Assembly (NCBI GenBank): GCA_002394685.1
Contig: DGUP01000010.1
Span: 8,293-72,292, forward strand
Origin: Treponema sp. UBA4307
GTDB lineage: Bacteria; Spirochaetota; Spirochaetia; Treponematales; Treponemataceae
DNA: 64,000 bases
Direction: 5' to 3'
In this document: positions 51,167-60,176 of the stretch, one piece after another
How positions within the stretch are numbered: position 1 is the first letter of the stretch
Layout of the letters: the number at the start of each line of letters is the position of its first letter
Made by a program: the position numbers and the translations under genes
Notes under the pieces: model-generated
The model's database searches: none
The model's input: the letters and a program-made list of their open reading frames with translations, nothing else
Told to the model about the DNA's origin: nothing

Positions 51167-52756
51167 TTATTCTACCCACATTAGAGAATTTTCAAAATCA
51201 AAAGTTATTATTCTTTGCTTAAAAAAATCTAAACCTAGAAGCAAATTATACTTTCCCCCAAATTCTTCAGAAAAAGCGTCTTGTACTATTTGTGTATATT
51301 CTTTTTCTGTCATGCAAATTAATGGAAGACTTATTATTTCATTATCCAGTTTTATTTTTATTCCTTTTGAATAAGGATAAGTATGGTTTGATTCGTTGTA
51401 AAGACTTATAATAGGAACTTGTTTTTTTTCTATGAACAAATCTTCTGTTTGATCAATAATTATTGAATAGCTGAGGTTTCCTGAATCAATTAAAGCTTTA
51501 TAATTTTTTTTATTAATTTCAACTTCACAAAAAATATTGTTATTGTGTAATTCTATCTTATGAGGAATATTATTAGGTTTTACATTTGAAAAAATAAGAA
51601 TATTGTCAATACAGTTTATTTGAACGAAATTGTATTGCGATTGTTTAGAGAGAAACTCAATTCCAAGAATTCCATCTAACTCTATTTTATTAAGATTATT
51701 GTTAAAAAATTTAAAACCTGTATATTTAAAATCTCCTTCAGAAATTTTGAATGATGAAAAATAGAATTTAAAACCTCGTTCAAATTCATTTACCTTTTTT
51801 AATTCTTTTTGAACTCCATTTTTGAAAAGTATATTGTCGCGACATCCAGTGTCAAGAACAAACTGAAAGGGTGTCTTGTTTATAAGGGCCTGAATTTGAA
51901 TTCCTTTATTAGAAATATAGAATGGAATATTTACAACTGTTGGTAATTTATATTCATTAATTTCAACTGATTCACAATATGAAATTTTCTCATTGAATTT
52001 TCGTAAAGGGAGTTGTGTTGTATTAATTGATTTATTAAAAGCAAGTTTTTGATTTTTAAAATCAAAAGTGACAGTATTACCAATAAAAGTATCAAAACCT
52101 AGAAGTACATCATATTTAATAAAAAGATCTTTATATTGTGCATACTTTTCATATTCTTCAAAGTAAATAGGAGAATTTATTGTTAAATCGACATCTTGTA
52201 AAAATTGTATATGATCTGCAAACATATTTGGAAACATTCCGAATACTAATCCAATAGTTCTATTTTTGATATTAAACATCAACGCATTATCACTTTCTCT
52301 GTAAGAAATCATACTTTCCGTTGAAATTATATCATTGATAATTATACGATTGGTTGCCATATCTAGTGTAATGAGATTGTACTTCTTAAAAAAATCAGAA
52401 CATAAAAAACCATCAAAATCACTATTTCCTACGAGAGTATCGTCTATAAAAAATTCAACTTTATTAAATTCATAAATTCCACAATTCAATGAATCAATTT
52501 TTAAAATATTTTTTTTATAACAATTAGAGTTTGTTATTCTATTAGCTGTATCTCTTGAGATAAGTGATTGACTGCTGGAAAAGTCAAGAATAAAATCATA
52601 CATGTTACCTTCTATATTTAATTTAACATAAGATAGTCTTGAAATTTTGTCTGTTTCTACAGGTAATACCATCTGTTTAGGATTATCATATTTGTTTGCT
52701 TTACAACAAATAAAAATAAAAGAAATAGTGAGAAGTGTAAGAGCATATTTTTTCAT
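51167..52756 (-). CDS. Lipoprotein with repeated retropepsin-like domains, paralogue B
   Basis: Start at ATG 52756, six bases after AAGGA; an ATG six bases earlier abuts the site. The 529-residue lipoprotein (FIFICC, lipid Cys) has the same layout as the protein at 46297: degenerate first repeat (DFILDFSSSQSLIS), central FQFVLDTGCRDNILF with Cys after DTG, and a third YKALIDSGNLSYSII; domain ends GFLCSDFF and GILGIEFL. The two are clearly homologous along their whole length, but this copy is more A/T-rich, so it either arrived separately or has drifted. Function unknown. Confidence 0.8.
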   Translation of the reverse strand: MKKYALTLLTISFIFICCKANKYDNPKQMVLPVETDKISRLSYVKLNIEGNMYDFILDFSSSQSLISRDTANRITNSNCYKKNILKIDSLNCGIYEFNKVEFFIDDTLVGNSDFDGFLCSDFFKKYNLITLDMATNRIIINDIISTESMISYRESDNALMFNIKNRTIGLVFGMFPNMFADHIQFLQDVDLTINSPIYFEEYEKYAQYKDLFIKYDVLLGFDTFIGNTVTFDFKNQKLAFNKSINTTQLPLRKFNEKISYCESVEINEYKLPTVVNIPFYISNKGIQIQALINKTPFQFVLDTGCRDNILFKNGVQKELKKVNEFERGFKFYFSSFKISEGDFKYTGFKFFNNNLNKIELDGILGIEFLSKQSQYNFVQINCIDNILIFSNVKPNNIPHKIELHNNNIFCEVEINKKNYKALIDSGNLSYSIIIDQTEDLFIEKKQVPIISLYNESNHTYPYSKGIKIKLDNEIISLPLICMTEKEYTQIVQDAFSEEFGGKYNLLLGLDFFKQRIITFDFENSLMWVE

Positions 52757-52835
52757 TTTCATTCCTTAAAAATTATATGGTTGATTTAAATTTTTATAAC
52801 TAGTTTAAATACGGATTATTTAACTCCGAAGAATA

Positions 52836-52874
52836 ACAAAAAAACTCCCCAGATCAAAACGATTTGGAGAGTTT
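52836..52874 (-). terminator. Terminator of the nucleoside ABC operon
   Basis: Minus strand hairpin AACTCTCCAAATCG-TTTT-GATCTGGGGAGTT followed by TTTTTTTG, 35 bases after the last permease gene. Confidence 0.9.
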
Positions 52875-52908
52875 CAAAAGTAAACAATCTATATTTTACA
52901 TTAGAGAA

Positions 52909-53847
52909 TTAGCGCGATCCCTTATCGTAAGGAATACCTTCGGCTTTTGGTGCGCGGGACTTCTTTGATGTAAAGGCCAGTACAATCAGAGAGATGATGT
53001 ATGGCAGCATTTTGTAGAAGTCTCCCGGCATAAGGTTCTTAAGGAATTCATATCCAATGTAAGAATCTGCAACAGCTCTGAAAAGACCAAAGATAAGTGC
53101 CGCAAGAGCAATTCTAATTGGTTTCCACTGACCGAAAATCATTACAGCCAGAGCAAGGAAGCCGGCACCTGCAACTCCGTAAATGAAGTCCCACTGAGAT
53201 GTAGCAGAGGCAATGTAAACGATTCCACCAATTCCACCCAGGAAACCTGAAATCAAAACACCGGCATAGCGCATCTTGTAAACGTTAATACCTACAGAAT
53301 CAGCTGCCTGAGGATGTTCACCACAAGCGGCTAAACGCATACCAAAACGTGTCTTATAAAGAATGATATAGGAAAGAACCAGAAGCAGAATTGTTATAAC
53401 CATAAACCAGTTGAATTCCATTTTACCAATCTTAAAAATAAAAGCTTTTCTCGTCTGAATATATTCCAGAATTGCAGAAACATTGTCGTGATTAGAGCGG
53501 GCATTGTTGTAAGACTTTACAATAACTGTTGCGGCAGCAGTAGCCAGCATATTCATTGCGGTACCAACCAGAGTCTGGTCAGCCTTAAAATTAATTGCGG
53601 CAACTGCAAGCAAAAGCGAGAAAATCATACCACAAAGGGCACTCATAAGAATTGTCAGCAGGATGATAAAAACAGCCGGAGTATCTGCAGGAATAAGGAA
53701 AAGTGTAAATGCACCTCCCAGCGCACCTGCAACCATAATTCCTTCCAGACCAATATTGATTACACCTGAGTGTTCAGAAAACATTCCACCCAGCGCAACC
53801 AGAATCAAAATTGACATATAAATAAGTGTGTACTGAGCTAATAACAT
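52909..53847 (-). CDS. Purine nucleoside ABC transporter, second permease
   Basis: A 312-residue polytopic permease of the branched-chain/ribose type (BPD_transp_2): LVALGGMFSEHSGVINIGLEGIMVAGALGG at the start and DSVGINVYKMRYAGVLISGFLGGIGGIVY in the EAA-like region. Its first base overlaps the stop of the other permease. Together they form the channel for nucleosides delivered by the binding lipoprotein. Confidence 0.92.
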   Translation of the reverse strand: MLLAQYTLIYMSILILVALGGMFSEHSGVINIGLEGIMVAGALGGAFTLFLIPADTPAVFIILLTILMSALCGMIFSLLLAVAAINFKADQTLVGTAMNMLATAAATVIVKSYNNARSNHDNVSAILEYIQTRKAFIFKIGKMEFNWFMVITILLLVLSYIILYKTRFGMRLAACGEHPQAADSVGINVYKMRYAGVLISGFLGGIGGIVYIASATSQWDFIYGVAGAGFLALAVMIFGQWKPIRIALAALIFGLFRAVADSYIGYEFLKNLMPGDFYKMLPYIISLIVLAFTSKKSRAPKAEGIPYDKGSR

Positions 53848-54983
53848 TATTTACCCTCCTCTGCTTTTTTTTCATTCTTCTGCCGGCTGGTCCATTTACC
53901 AATAAGTTCCTTAAAGAAAAGAACAAATCCGCAGGCGTAAATAATTATAGAAGAAATAAGATCTGCAATCTGTGGGTTGTAATAGCGCATATCAATTAAA
54001 GAACCACCAAGTGAAATATGCTGAATAAAGTATCCGGCAATCACAACTCCAATTGGATTCAATCCGCCAAGGAAGGCAACTGCAATTCCAGAGAAGCCCA
54101 TTGCAGGAACTGAAGAACTTGTCTTCCACTGCTGAATGTCTGTGAGATAATAGAGGGATGCAGCAAGACCTGCCAGTGCTCCGGCAATTGCCATTGTAAT
54201 AACGATATTAAACTTTTCCTTCATACCTGCATATTTAGCAGCATTTTTGTTAAGACCAGTTGCCCTCAGTTCGTAACCAAAAGTTGTCTTGTTCAAAACA
54301 ATCATAATCACAACTGCAATAATGATTGTGAGTGGAATAGCGATTGTAACATACTGATTATTGTTAAAAAGTTTGTTCAACCCCATCTTTGGAAGAAGAC
54401 TCTGAGAAGAAAGAGCCGCAATCTTAAAGGTTTCAGATTTTGTCTGATCCATAGTTACAGGATTCTGCATGAGCACATTCACCAGATAAAGTCCTATCCA
54501 GTTAAGCATGATACAGGCTATAACTTCATTCATATTACAGAAAGCCTTAAAGAGCCCCGCAAGAGCACCCCAGGCAGCTGCAGCCAGTGTTGCAAGAATT
54601 ACACACAGCCACCATGGAAGATTCCAGACCAGGGCAGACCAGAGGGAAATACCAATTGCTACACAATACTGACCACCAACACCAATGTTAAAAAGACCAG
54701 CCTTGTATGCAAACAAAACAGAAAGTCCGCAGAGAATAAGTGGAACAGACTTAACAAGTGTCTGGCCTAAATAGTAAGATCTCATTGCAGGCTTTTTATA
54801 ATACATAAAATTCTTGAGAATAGTAGAAATTGCTTTTGGAGCATTAGGTGCATTGATAATCAGAAGGATGATGAATCCAACCAGAATACCAATCAAAGCA
54901 CAGATAATTGCTGAAACAATTGCCTTAAACTGTTCAGAAGAGGCTAATTTATTAAAACTGAATTTCGATTTATTGTTCATCAT
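53847..54983 (-). CDS. Purine nucleoside ABC transporter, first permease
   Basis: A 378-residue permease with eight to ten spans. FAYKAGLFNIGVGGQYCVAIG and GLNKNAAKYAGMKEKFNIVITMAIAGALAGLA are typical of the partner permease in BMP-type nucleoside transporters. One-base overlap with the next gene; nine bases from the ATPase gene. The N-terminal tail before the first span is cytoplasmic and charged. Confidence 0.92.
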   Translation of the reverse strand: MMNNKSKFSFNKLASSEQFKAIVSAIICALIGILVGFIILLIINAPNAPKAISTILKNFMYYKKPAMRSYYLGQTLVKSVPLILCGLSVLFAYKAGLFNIGVGGQYCVAIGISLWSALVWNLPWWLCVILATLAAAAWGALAGLFKAFCNMNEVIACIMLNWIGLYLVNVLMQNPVTMDQTKSETFKIAALSSQSLLPKMGLNKLFNNNQYVTIAIPLTIIIAVVIMIVLNKTTFGYELRATGLNKNAAKYAGMKEKFNIVITMAIAGALAGLAASLYYLTDIQQWKTSSSVPAMGFSGIAVAFLGGLNPIGVVIAGYFIQHISLGGSLIDMRYYNPQIADLISSIIIYACGFVLFFKELIGKWTSRQKNEKKAEEGK

Positions 54984-54991
54984 CTACCCCG

Positions 54992-56536
54992 TTACTTATT
55001 GCGCTTAGCACCAGACATATAAAGACCAAGTTCCTGAGGACTTGTTTCCTTTGGATTAAGTTCACCAACAATTTCTCCCTCGTACATTACAAGGATTCTG
55101 TCACTCAAGGAAAGAACTTCTTCCATTTCGTAAGATACAAGAAGAACTGCAGCTCCCTTATCTCTGTCCGAAACAATCTGCTTATGGATATATTCAATTG
55201 CACCTACATCCAGACCACGGGTTGGCTGAACTGCAATCAAAAGTTTGTGAGCCTTGTCCAGTTCCCGGGCAATAATTGCCTTCTGCTGATTTCCACCAGA
55301 CATTGAGCGGGCAATTGTTTTACAGCCCTGACCGCTTCTTACATCAAACTGATCAATCAATTCTGATGCATATTTTGTAACAGCCTGCTTTTTTATAAAA
55401 CCAGCTTTCTGAAAATCACTTTCCCAGTAACGCTGAAGAACAATATTCTGTTCAAGAGTATAATCCAGAACCAGACCATGCTTATGTCTGTCTTCCGGAA
55501 TATGACTCATTCCAGCCTTAGATTTTTCACGAATAGATTTTTTTGTTATATCAACATTATCCAGGAGGATTCTTGTTTTCTCTGTATTTACAAGAGGATC
55601 CAGACCTGTCAGACCATGAATAAATTCCGACTGACCGTTTCCATCAATTCCAGCAATACAAACAATTTCACCTGCATGAACTTCAAGGCTTACATCTTTT
55701 ACTGCAAGATTTTTATGAACCCTGCTGCCCACATTCATGTGTTCCACAGTAAGAACTGCCTTGCCAGGTTTAGCGGCTTCCTTATCTACAGAGAACTTAA
55801 CGTCACGGCCAACCATCATATGGCTCAGTTCTTCTTTTGTAGTATTTTTTGTTTCAACAGTTCCAATATAACGACCCTTACACAAAACAGAACAACGGTC
55901 TGAAACTGCCATAATTTCATTTAATTTATGTGTAATGAAGAGGATGGATTTGCCTTCTTTTGCAAGATTACGCATAATATCCATCAGTTCATCAATTTCC
56001 TGAGGAGTTAAAACTGCAGTTGGTTCATCAAAAATAAGGATTTCATTTTCGCGGTAGAGCATTTTAAGGATTTCTACACGCTGCTGCATTCCAACTGTAA
56101 TATCTTCAATAAGAGCATCCGGATCAACTGCAAGGCCATAACGCTGGCTCAATTCGATTACCCTTTGACGGGCTGACTTTCTGTCAACAAACCCATTCTT
56201 TACCGGTTCCGTACCCAGAATGATGTTATCCAAAACTGTAAATACTTCAACCAGCTTAAAGTGCTGATGCACCATTCCAATTCCAAGAGCGGTTGCATCG
56301 TTTGGATTATTAATGTGAACTACTTCTCCGTTTTTGCGAATCTCACCTTCTTCTGCCTGATACAAACCAAAGAGAACGCTCATGAGAGTTGATTTACCCG
56401 CTCCGTTTTCACCAAGCAGGGCGTGAATTTCACCTTTCTTAAGCTGTAAGGTGATGTCGTCGTTTGCAATAATACCAGGGAATCTCTTGGTAATATGCAG
56501 CATTTCAATAATATAGTCGTTGTTCATATAGTCCAT
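54992..56536 (-). CDS. Purine nucleoside ABC transporter, ATPase with two ABC domains
   Basis: A 514-residue protein with two ABC cassettes. First: GENGAGKSTLM, signature ITVGMQQRVEILKML, LIFDEPTAVLTP. Second: GIDGNGQSEFI (degenerate Walker A), SMSGGNQQKAIIARE, LIAVQPTRGLDVG. This is the RbsA/YufO-like pattern, where one site is catalytically reduced. It couples ATP hydrolysis to nucleoside uptake. Start 56536 is preceded by a weak AAGG; an ATG at 56527 with GGA is possible. A terminator (56553-56602) lies between it and the binding-protein gene. Confidence 0.94.
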   Translation of the reverse strand: MDYMNNDYIIEMLHITKRFPGIIANDDITLQLKKGEIHALLGENGAGKSTLMSVLFGLYQAEEGEIRKNGEVVHINNPNDATALGIGMVHQHFKLVEVFTVLDNIILGTEPVKNGFVDRKSARQRVIELSQRYGLAVDPDALIEDITVGMQQRVEILKMLYRENEILIFDEPTAVLTPQEIDELMDIMRNLAKEGKSILFITHKLNEIMAVSDRCSVLCKGRYIGTVETKNTTKEELSHMMVGRDVKFSVDKEAAKPGKAVLTVEHMNVGSRVHKNLAVKDVSLEVHAGEIVCIAGIDGNGQSEFIHGLTGLDPLVNTEKTRILLDNVDITKKSIREKSKAGMSHIPEDRHKHGLVLDYTLEQNIVLQRYWESDFQKAGFIKKQAVTKYASELIDQFDVRSGQGCKTIARSMSGGNQQKAIIARELDKAHKLLIAVQPTRGLDVGAIEYIHKQIVSDRDKGAAVLLVSYEMEEVLSLSDRILVMYEGEIVGELNPKETSPQELGLYMSGAKRNK

Positions 56537-56552
56537 TATATAGCCTTATTTC

Positions 56553-56602
56553 AAAAAAAGCCGAAAATGTTTTCGAATTTGCACTCGCAAACACTTTCGG
56601 CT
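56553..56602 (-). terminator. Intercistronic terminator/attenuator
   Basis: A long hairpin AGCCGAAAGTGTTTGCGAG...TTCGAAAACATTTTCGGCT followed by TTTTTTT on the minus strand, between the binding-protein gene and the ATPase gene. Confidence 0.85.
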
Positions 56603-56624
56603 TATGTCCAGTAAATCAGGTTAT

Positions 56625-57749
56625 TTACTTAAGGTTGTCGTAATATGTTACCTTAACTGCTGTTTCTGGAGCAGCTGAGATATCGTTAGAAATTACGATG
56701 CTTCCGTTGAAGATGTCAGCAACCATTGCCTTGTATTCGTCAACTGTAAAGTTCTTCATAGACCATGTAGCTGTTGGGAGCTGTACGAAGTTTGATTCCA
56801 GGTCTGTTGCAGAAACGAGACCGAGAGTTTCAATCTTTCCAGAGTAATCAGACCAGTTACCGTTCTTTACAGCAGAAAGAGCAGCTTTAACTGTTGCACC
56901 CAGACCCTTCATAGCTGAAGTTACACACATACCTTCACCGTAACCGTTGATCTGTGCTGTCTGATCTGTATCAACACCAATTACCTTACCATTTTCTACC
57001 TTTGCAGCTGCTTCACAAGCAGATGTCCAGATTCCACCACCACAAGCGAATACAACTTCTACACCAGCTGTCTGGTACCATGTATCCATTGCAGCAGTAA
57101 TCTGCTGGTCACCGTAGAACTGTCCACCGTATACGTATTCAACTGATACCTGATCAGCAATTCCCAGTTCTTCAGCAGCCTTATTTGCACCCTGAACGAA
57201 ACCGTATCCGTAGCGGATTACAGCTGGAACACCCATTCCACCAAGGAATCCAAGGTGACGGTATCCTTCCTTAACTGCTGCATAACCAGCCATAAATCCA
57301 GGGATTTCCTCTGAATATACAGCGCAGAATACATTTGAAGGGAGAACGAAATCACCAAGATCGCCTGCACCAATATCAAGACCGATAAATGTAACATCAG
57401 AGTTAGCTTCTGCTGTTTCTACAATTGCTTCACCAAAGAGGTAACCAGGGAGTACGAGAACTGAGTAGCCGTCATCGATAGCTGCGTTGATTGATGCAAC
57501 GCGGTCTGCTGTTGAATCACCAGCTGGCTTGTAGTACTTAAAGTCTACGCCGTTTGATTCAGAAAATGCCTTACAAGCTTCATATGTTGTCTGGTTGAAA
57601 GACTGGTCAGTAATATCACCAGAGTCTGTTACCATTGCAACACGAAGTGTAGATTCTGTAGCAGCCTTTACATTTGACTTGTCTTTGCAAGAAACAAATG
57701 CAGTAAGAGTAGCTGCAATCAAGAGAGTTGAAAGTAATGCCTTTTTCAT
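56625..57749 (-). CDS. Purine nucleoside-binding lipoprotein (PnrA/TmpC, BMP family)
   Basis: A 374-residue lipoprotein (LTAFVSC, Cys21) of the basic membrane protein family: RVAMVTDSGDITDQSFNQTTYEAC with the ligand-contacting Asp and Phe, VTFIGLDIGAGD, GHLGFLGG-like HLGFLGGMGVPAVIRYGYGF, VEVVFACGGGIW and GVDTDQTAQINGYGEG. In T. pallidum the homologue TmpC/PnrA binds purine nucleosides. AGGAG precedes the ATG, and a TATAAT box lies upstream near 57810. It is the first gene of the four-gene transporter operon. Confidence 0.95.
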   Translation of the reverse strand: MKKALLSTLLIAATLTAFVSCKDKSNVKAATESTLRVAMVTDSGDITDQSFNQTTYEACKAFSESNGVDFKYYKPAGDSTADRVASINAAIDDGYSVLVLPGYLFGEAIVETAEANSDVTFIGLDIGAGDLGDFVLPSNVFCAVYSEEIPGFMAGYAAVKEGYRHLGFLGGMGVPAVIRYGYGFVQGANKAAEELGIADQVSVEYVYGGQFYGDQQITAAMDTWYQTAGVEVVFACGGGIWTSACEAAAKVENGKVIGVDTDQTAQINGYGEGMCVTSAMKGLGATVKAALSAVKNGNWSDYSGKIETLGLVSATDLESNFVQLPTATWSMKNFTVDEYKAMVADIFNGSIVISNDISAAPETAVKVTYYDNLK

Positions 57750-57913
57750 TAGATTCTCCTATTAAATTTATTCGCACAACCATGCGAGTATAAACTGTTG
57801 ACTGTCCATTATATAGAAAAAACAAAAGTAGAAAATACTAAAACACCCATTTTCACATAAATTTTTTCACTTTTTTAGTGGAATTTATATGAATTTGTCA
57901 TTTTTTCCTTATT

Positions 57914-58297
57914 TTAATCTGGAATGTAGCGGGCACGACTGGTTGCTGTTTCGAAAACATCCACTGCGCGGATTGCAGGATTTTTTCCACCCTGAGTCAG
58001 TTCCGGTAAAAGTTTAAGCAGTTCCTGACAGATGTACATTGCAATTCTTTCTGCACTGGGATTGTTCTGGAAATATTCTAAGTCATTCAGATTAGTATGG
58101 TCAAGTTTCCCGCACACATCCCGCAGAGCCTTCTTAAGACGGGTAAAATCAAGAAGCATTCCCCCGGCATTTAATTCAGGACCTGCCACGTGAACCCTGA
58201 CAAGATAGTTATGTCCATGAAGATTTTCACATTTTCCATTGTAATCCTGAAGAAAATGAGCCGCTGCAAAATCTGTTTCTACTCTAACTTCAAACAT
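57914..58297 (-). CDS. queD: 6-carboxy-5,6,7,8-tetrahydropterin synthase
   Basis: A 127-residue member of the 6-pyruvoyl-tetrahydropterin synthase family, acting on dihydroneopterin triphosphate in preQ0/queuosine synthesis. Zinc histidines lie in FAAAHFLQDY and NLHGHNYLVRV; the catalytic Cys is in GKCENLHGH, and DHTNLND and the final Glu (VFETATS) are present. Length is typical of QueD. No other queuosine gene is close. The start lies seven bases after TGATAGAAT, and a 7-bp inverted repeat covers start and -10 box. Confidence 0.9.
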   Translation of the reverse strand: MFEVRVETDFAAAHFLQDYNGKCENLHGHNYLVRVHVAGPELNAGGMLLDFTRLKKALRDVCGKLDHTNLNDLEYFQNNPSAERIAMYICQELLKLLPELTQGGKNPAIRAVDVFETATSRARYIPD

Positions 58298-58314
58298 GAT
58301 AGTAATTCTATCAT
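58296..58314 (-). promoter_or_regulatory. queD promoter with overlapping inverted repeat
   Basis: ATGATAG-TAATT-CTATCAT is a perfect 7-bp inverted repeat with five-base spacer; it covers the start codon and the -10-like TAGAAT (58305-58310). It could be an operator, or a hairpin hiding the start. Confidence 0.35.
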
Positions 58315-58388
58315 TCCTTCACGTAAATTTCTATACCAGCCCGCCCGCCGAAAAATACAATCTTTGGGACAGCTTTTTCTTTCATAAG

Positions 58389-58417
58389 TTGCAAGTATCC
58401 ATTAAAAGGAGTAAAAT
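58389..58417 (+). promoter_or_regulatory. Promoter of murE
   Basis: TTGCAA (58389-58394), 17 bases, TAAAAT (58412-58417), then eight bases to ATG 58426. The AGGAG seen upstream lies inside the promoter and would not be transcribed. Confidence 0.65.
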
Positions 58418-58425
58418 CCCAAAAT

Positions 58426-60138
58426 ATGAAAAAATCACTTTTTGAACTTTTGCCATCTTTTGAAAATACAATTGTTGATTATGATGGCACTACAATTCTG
58501 GATAAATCACTTGCTGAAGAAAATGCAAAAAACTGCATCATTGAATCTCTTGTTTTTGACAGCCGTGATGTAAAACCTTCATCCCTTTTCTTTGCCCTGC
58601 CAGGTACACATACCACAGGAAACAGATTCATTAAGGCCGCTATCGAAAATGGTGCAACTGCCGTTGTTTTTCAGGATGAATTCAGCTCTGATGAAATAAG
58701 CGAAATCAAATCCGCAGTAGAAAAAGCCTCAGTAAAACCTGTTTTTGTAAAAGTAAAATCTTCCCGCTTTGCAATGAGTCCGGTTTCAAAAACCTTCTAT
58801 AATAATCCTTCACACAAACTGGTTATTTACGGAGTTACCGGAACTGAAGGAAAATCTTCAACCGTCGCCTTCATCTGGCAGCTGCTGAGACTTTCCGGCT
58901 ACAAAGCAGGATTTATTTCTACCGTACAGTATTCCCTGGGTGGAGAAGCAGTTAACAATCCCCAGCATCAGACAACACCTGAAGCTCCTATCGTTCAGCG
59001 GGAACTTTACGAAATGCTGGAAAACGGTTGTACTCACGCAGTTGTTGAAAGTTCCAGCCACGGTTTAAGCGAAAAAACAAACCGACTGGGAGACATTGAA
59101 TTCGACGTAGGTCTTTTCATGAACGTTACCCTGGAGCACCTGGAATTCCACGGAACTTACGAGCAGTACCGCTTTGACAAGGCAAATCTTTTCCGTGCCC
59201 TGGACAAATATGACCACAAGAAAATTATTGACGGAAAAGAAGTAACTGTTCCTTCATTTGGAATTGTCAATCTGGAAGATCCTGCTGCAATTTACTTTAA
59301 GAACGCTACATCAAAAAAAGTTGTTGGATTTACAACAGAAGGAATGGCAGGAAAACTTTCTGCTGAAGAAATGAACGCAAATCCTCTTCCAAAAATTCCT
59401 GATGATATGGCCTACTTCTCTGCCAGAAATATTGCTTCTGCAAGATTCGGCCTTACCTTTACAATCAATCGTTTTGAAGACCACGACTCCCTTAAAGATG
59501 AAAGCCGCCTGATTCACATTAAGGCACCGCTGCCGGGAGCATTTAACGCATACAATATTATGGCCGCAATGATTGCAGTTAGCGGTACAACAAAAAAGCC
59601 TCTGGACGAACTGGCCGCTCTTTGTGAAAAACTCACACCTGTAAAAGGTAGAATGACAGTTATAGACAGAGGTCAGCCTTTTGAAGTAATCGTTGACTAT
59701 GCCCACACACCATCAAGTTTTGAAACAATTTTCCCACCAGTAAAAAAACGCTGCACTGGAAAAATGATTTGTCTTTTCGGATCAGGTGGTGAACGTGATT
59801 TAACAAAGCGTCCTCTTCAGGGACAAATTGCAGCCCGTTTCTGCGACACAGTTATTTTAACTGATGAAGATCCTCGCGGAGAAGATTCAGTTGAACTTCT
59901 GGAACAGATTGCCGTTGGTTCAAGAAAGGAAGGAAAATGCGACAACAAGGATCTCTTTATAATTCCTGACAGACCAAGTGCAATCCGCAGGGCTTTCAAA
60001 ATGGCTGGTGAAAATGACATTGTTCTTCTTCTGGGCAAGAGTCACGAAAACTCAATCATCTACAAGGATCACGTAATGCCTTATGATGAAATTTCTGAAG
60101 CAAACAAAGCTCTGGAAGAAATGGGTTTTAATAAATAA
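58426..60138 (+). CDS. murE: UDP-N-acetylmuramoyl-tripeptide synthetase
   Basis: A 570-residue Mur ligase adding the third amino acid to UDP-MurNAc-Ala-Glu. N-terminal domain FDSRDVKPSSLFFALPG, ATP loop VTGTEGKSSTVAF, TTPEAP and NVTLEHLEFHGTYE, carbamyl-lysine zone RFDKANLF, and C-terminal VDYAHTPSSFE. The residue-selecting loop reads TDEDPRGED, where DAP-adding enzymes have DNPR. Treponemes are known for ornithine in the wall, so L-ornithine is a plausible substrate, but the motif does not decide it. It is about 70 residues longer than E. coli MurE. ddl follows after 38 bases. The promoter predicts a leaderless message. Confidence 0.94.
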   Translation: MKKSLFELLPSFENTIVDYDGTTILDKSLAEENAKNCIIESLVFDSRDVKPSSLFFALPGTHTTGNRFIKAAIENGATAVVFQDEFSSDEISEIKSAVEKASVKPVFVKVKSSRFAMSPVSKTFYNNPSHKLVIYGVTGTEGKSSTVAFIWQLLRLSGYKAGFISTVQYSLGGEAVNNPQHQTTPEAPIVQRELYEMLENGCTHAVVESSSHGLSEKTNRLGDIEFDVGLFMNVTLEHLEFHGTYEQYRFDKANLFRALDKYDHKKIIDGKEVTVPSFGIVNLEDPAAIYFKNATSKKVVGFTTEGMAGKLSAEEMNANPLPKIPDDMAYFSARNIASARFGLTFTINRFEDHDSLKDESRLIHIKAPLPGAFNAYNIMAAMIAVSGTTKKPLDELAALCEKLTPVKGRMTVIDRGQPFEVIVDYAHTPSSFETIFPPVKKRCTGKMICLFGSGGERDLTKRPLQGQIAARFCDTVILTDEDPRGEDSVELLEQIAVGSRKEGKCDNKDLFIIPDRPSAIRRAFKMAGENDIVLLLGKSHENSIIYKDHVMPYDEISEANKALEEMGFNK

Positions 60139-60176
60139 CAACAAGATTGAAGTAAAATATTTTTTAGGAGAACTAC

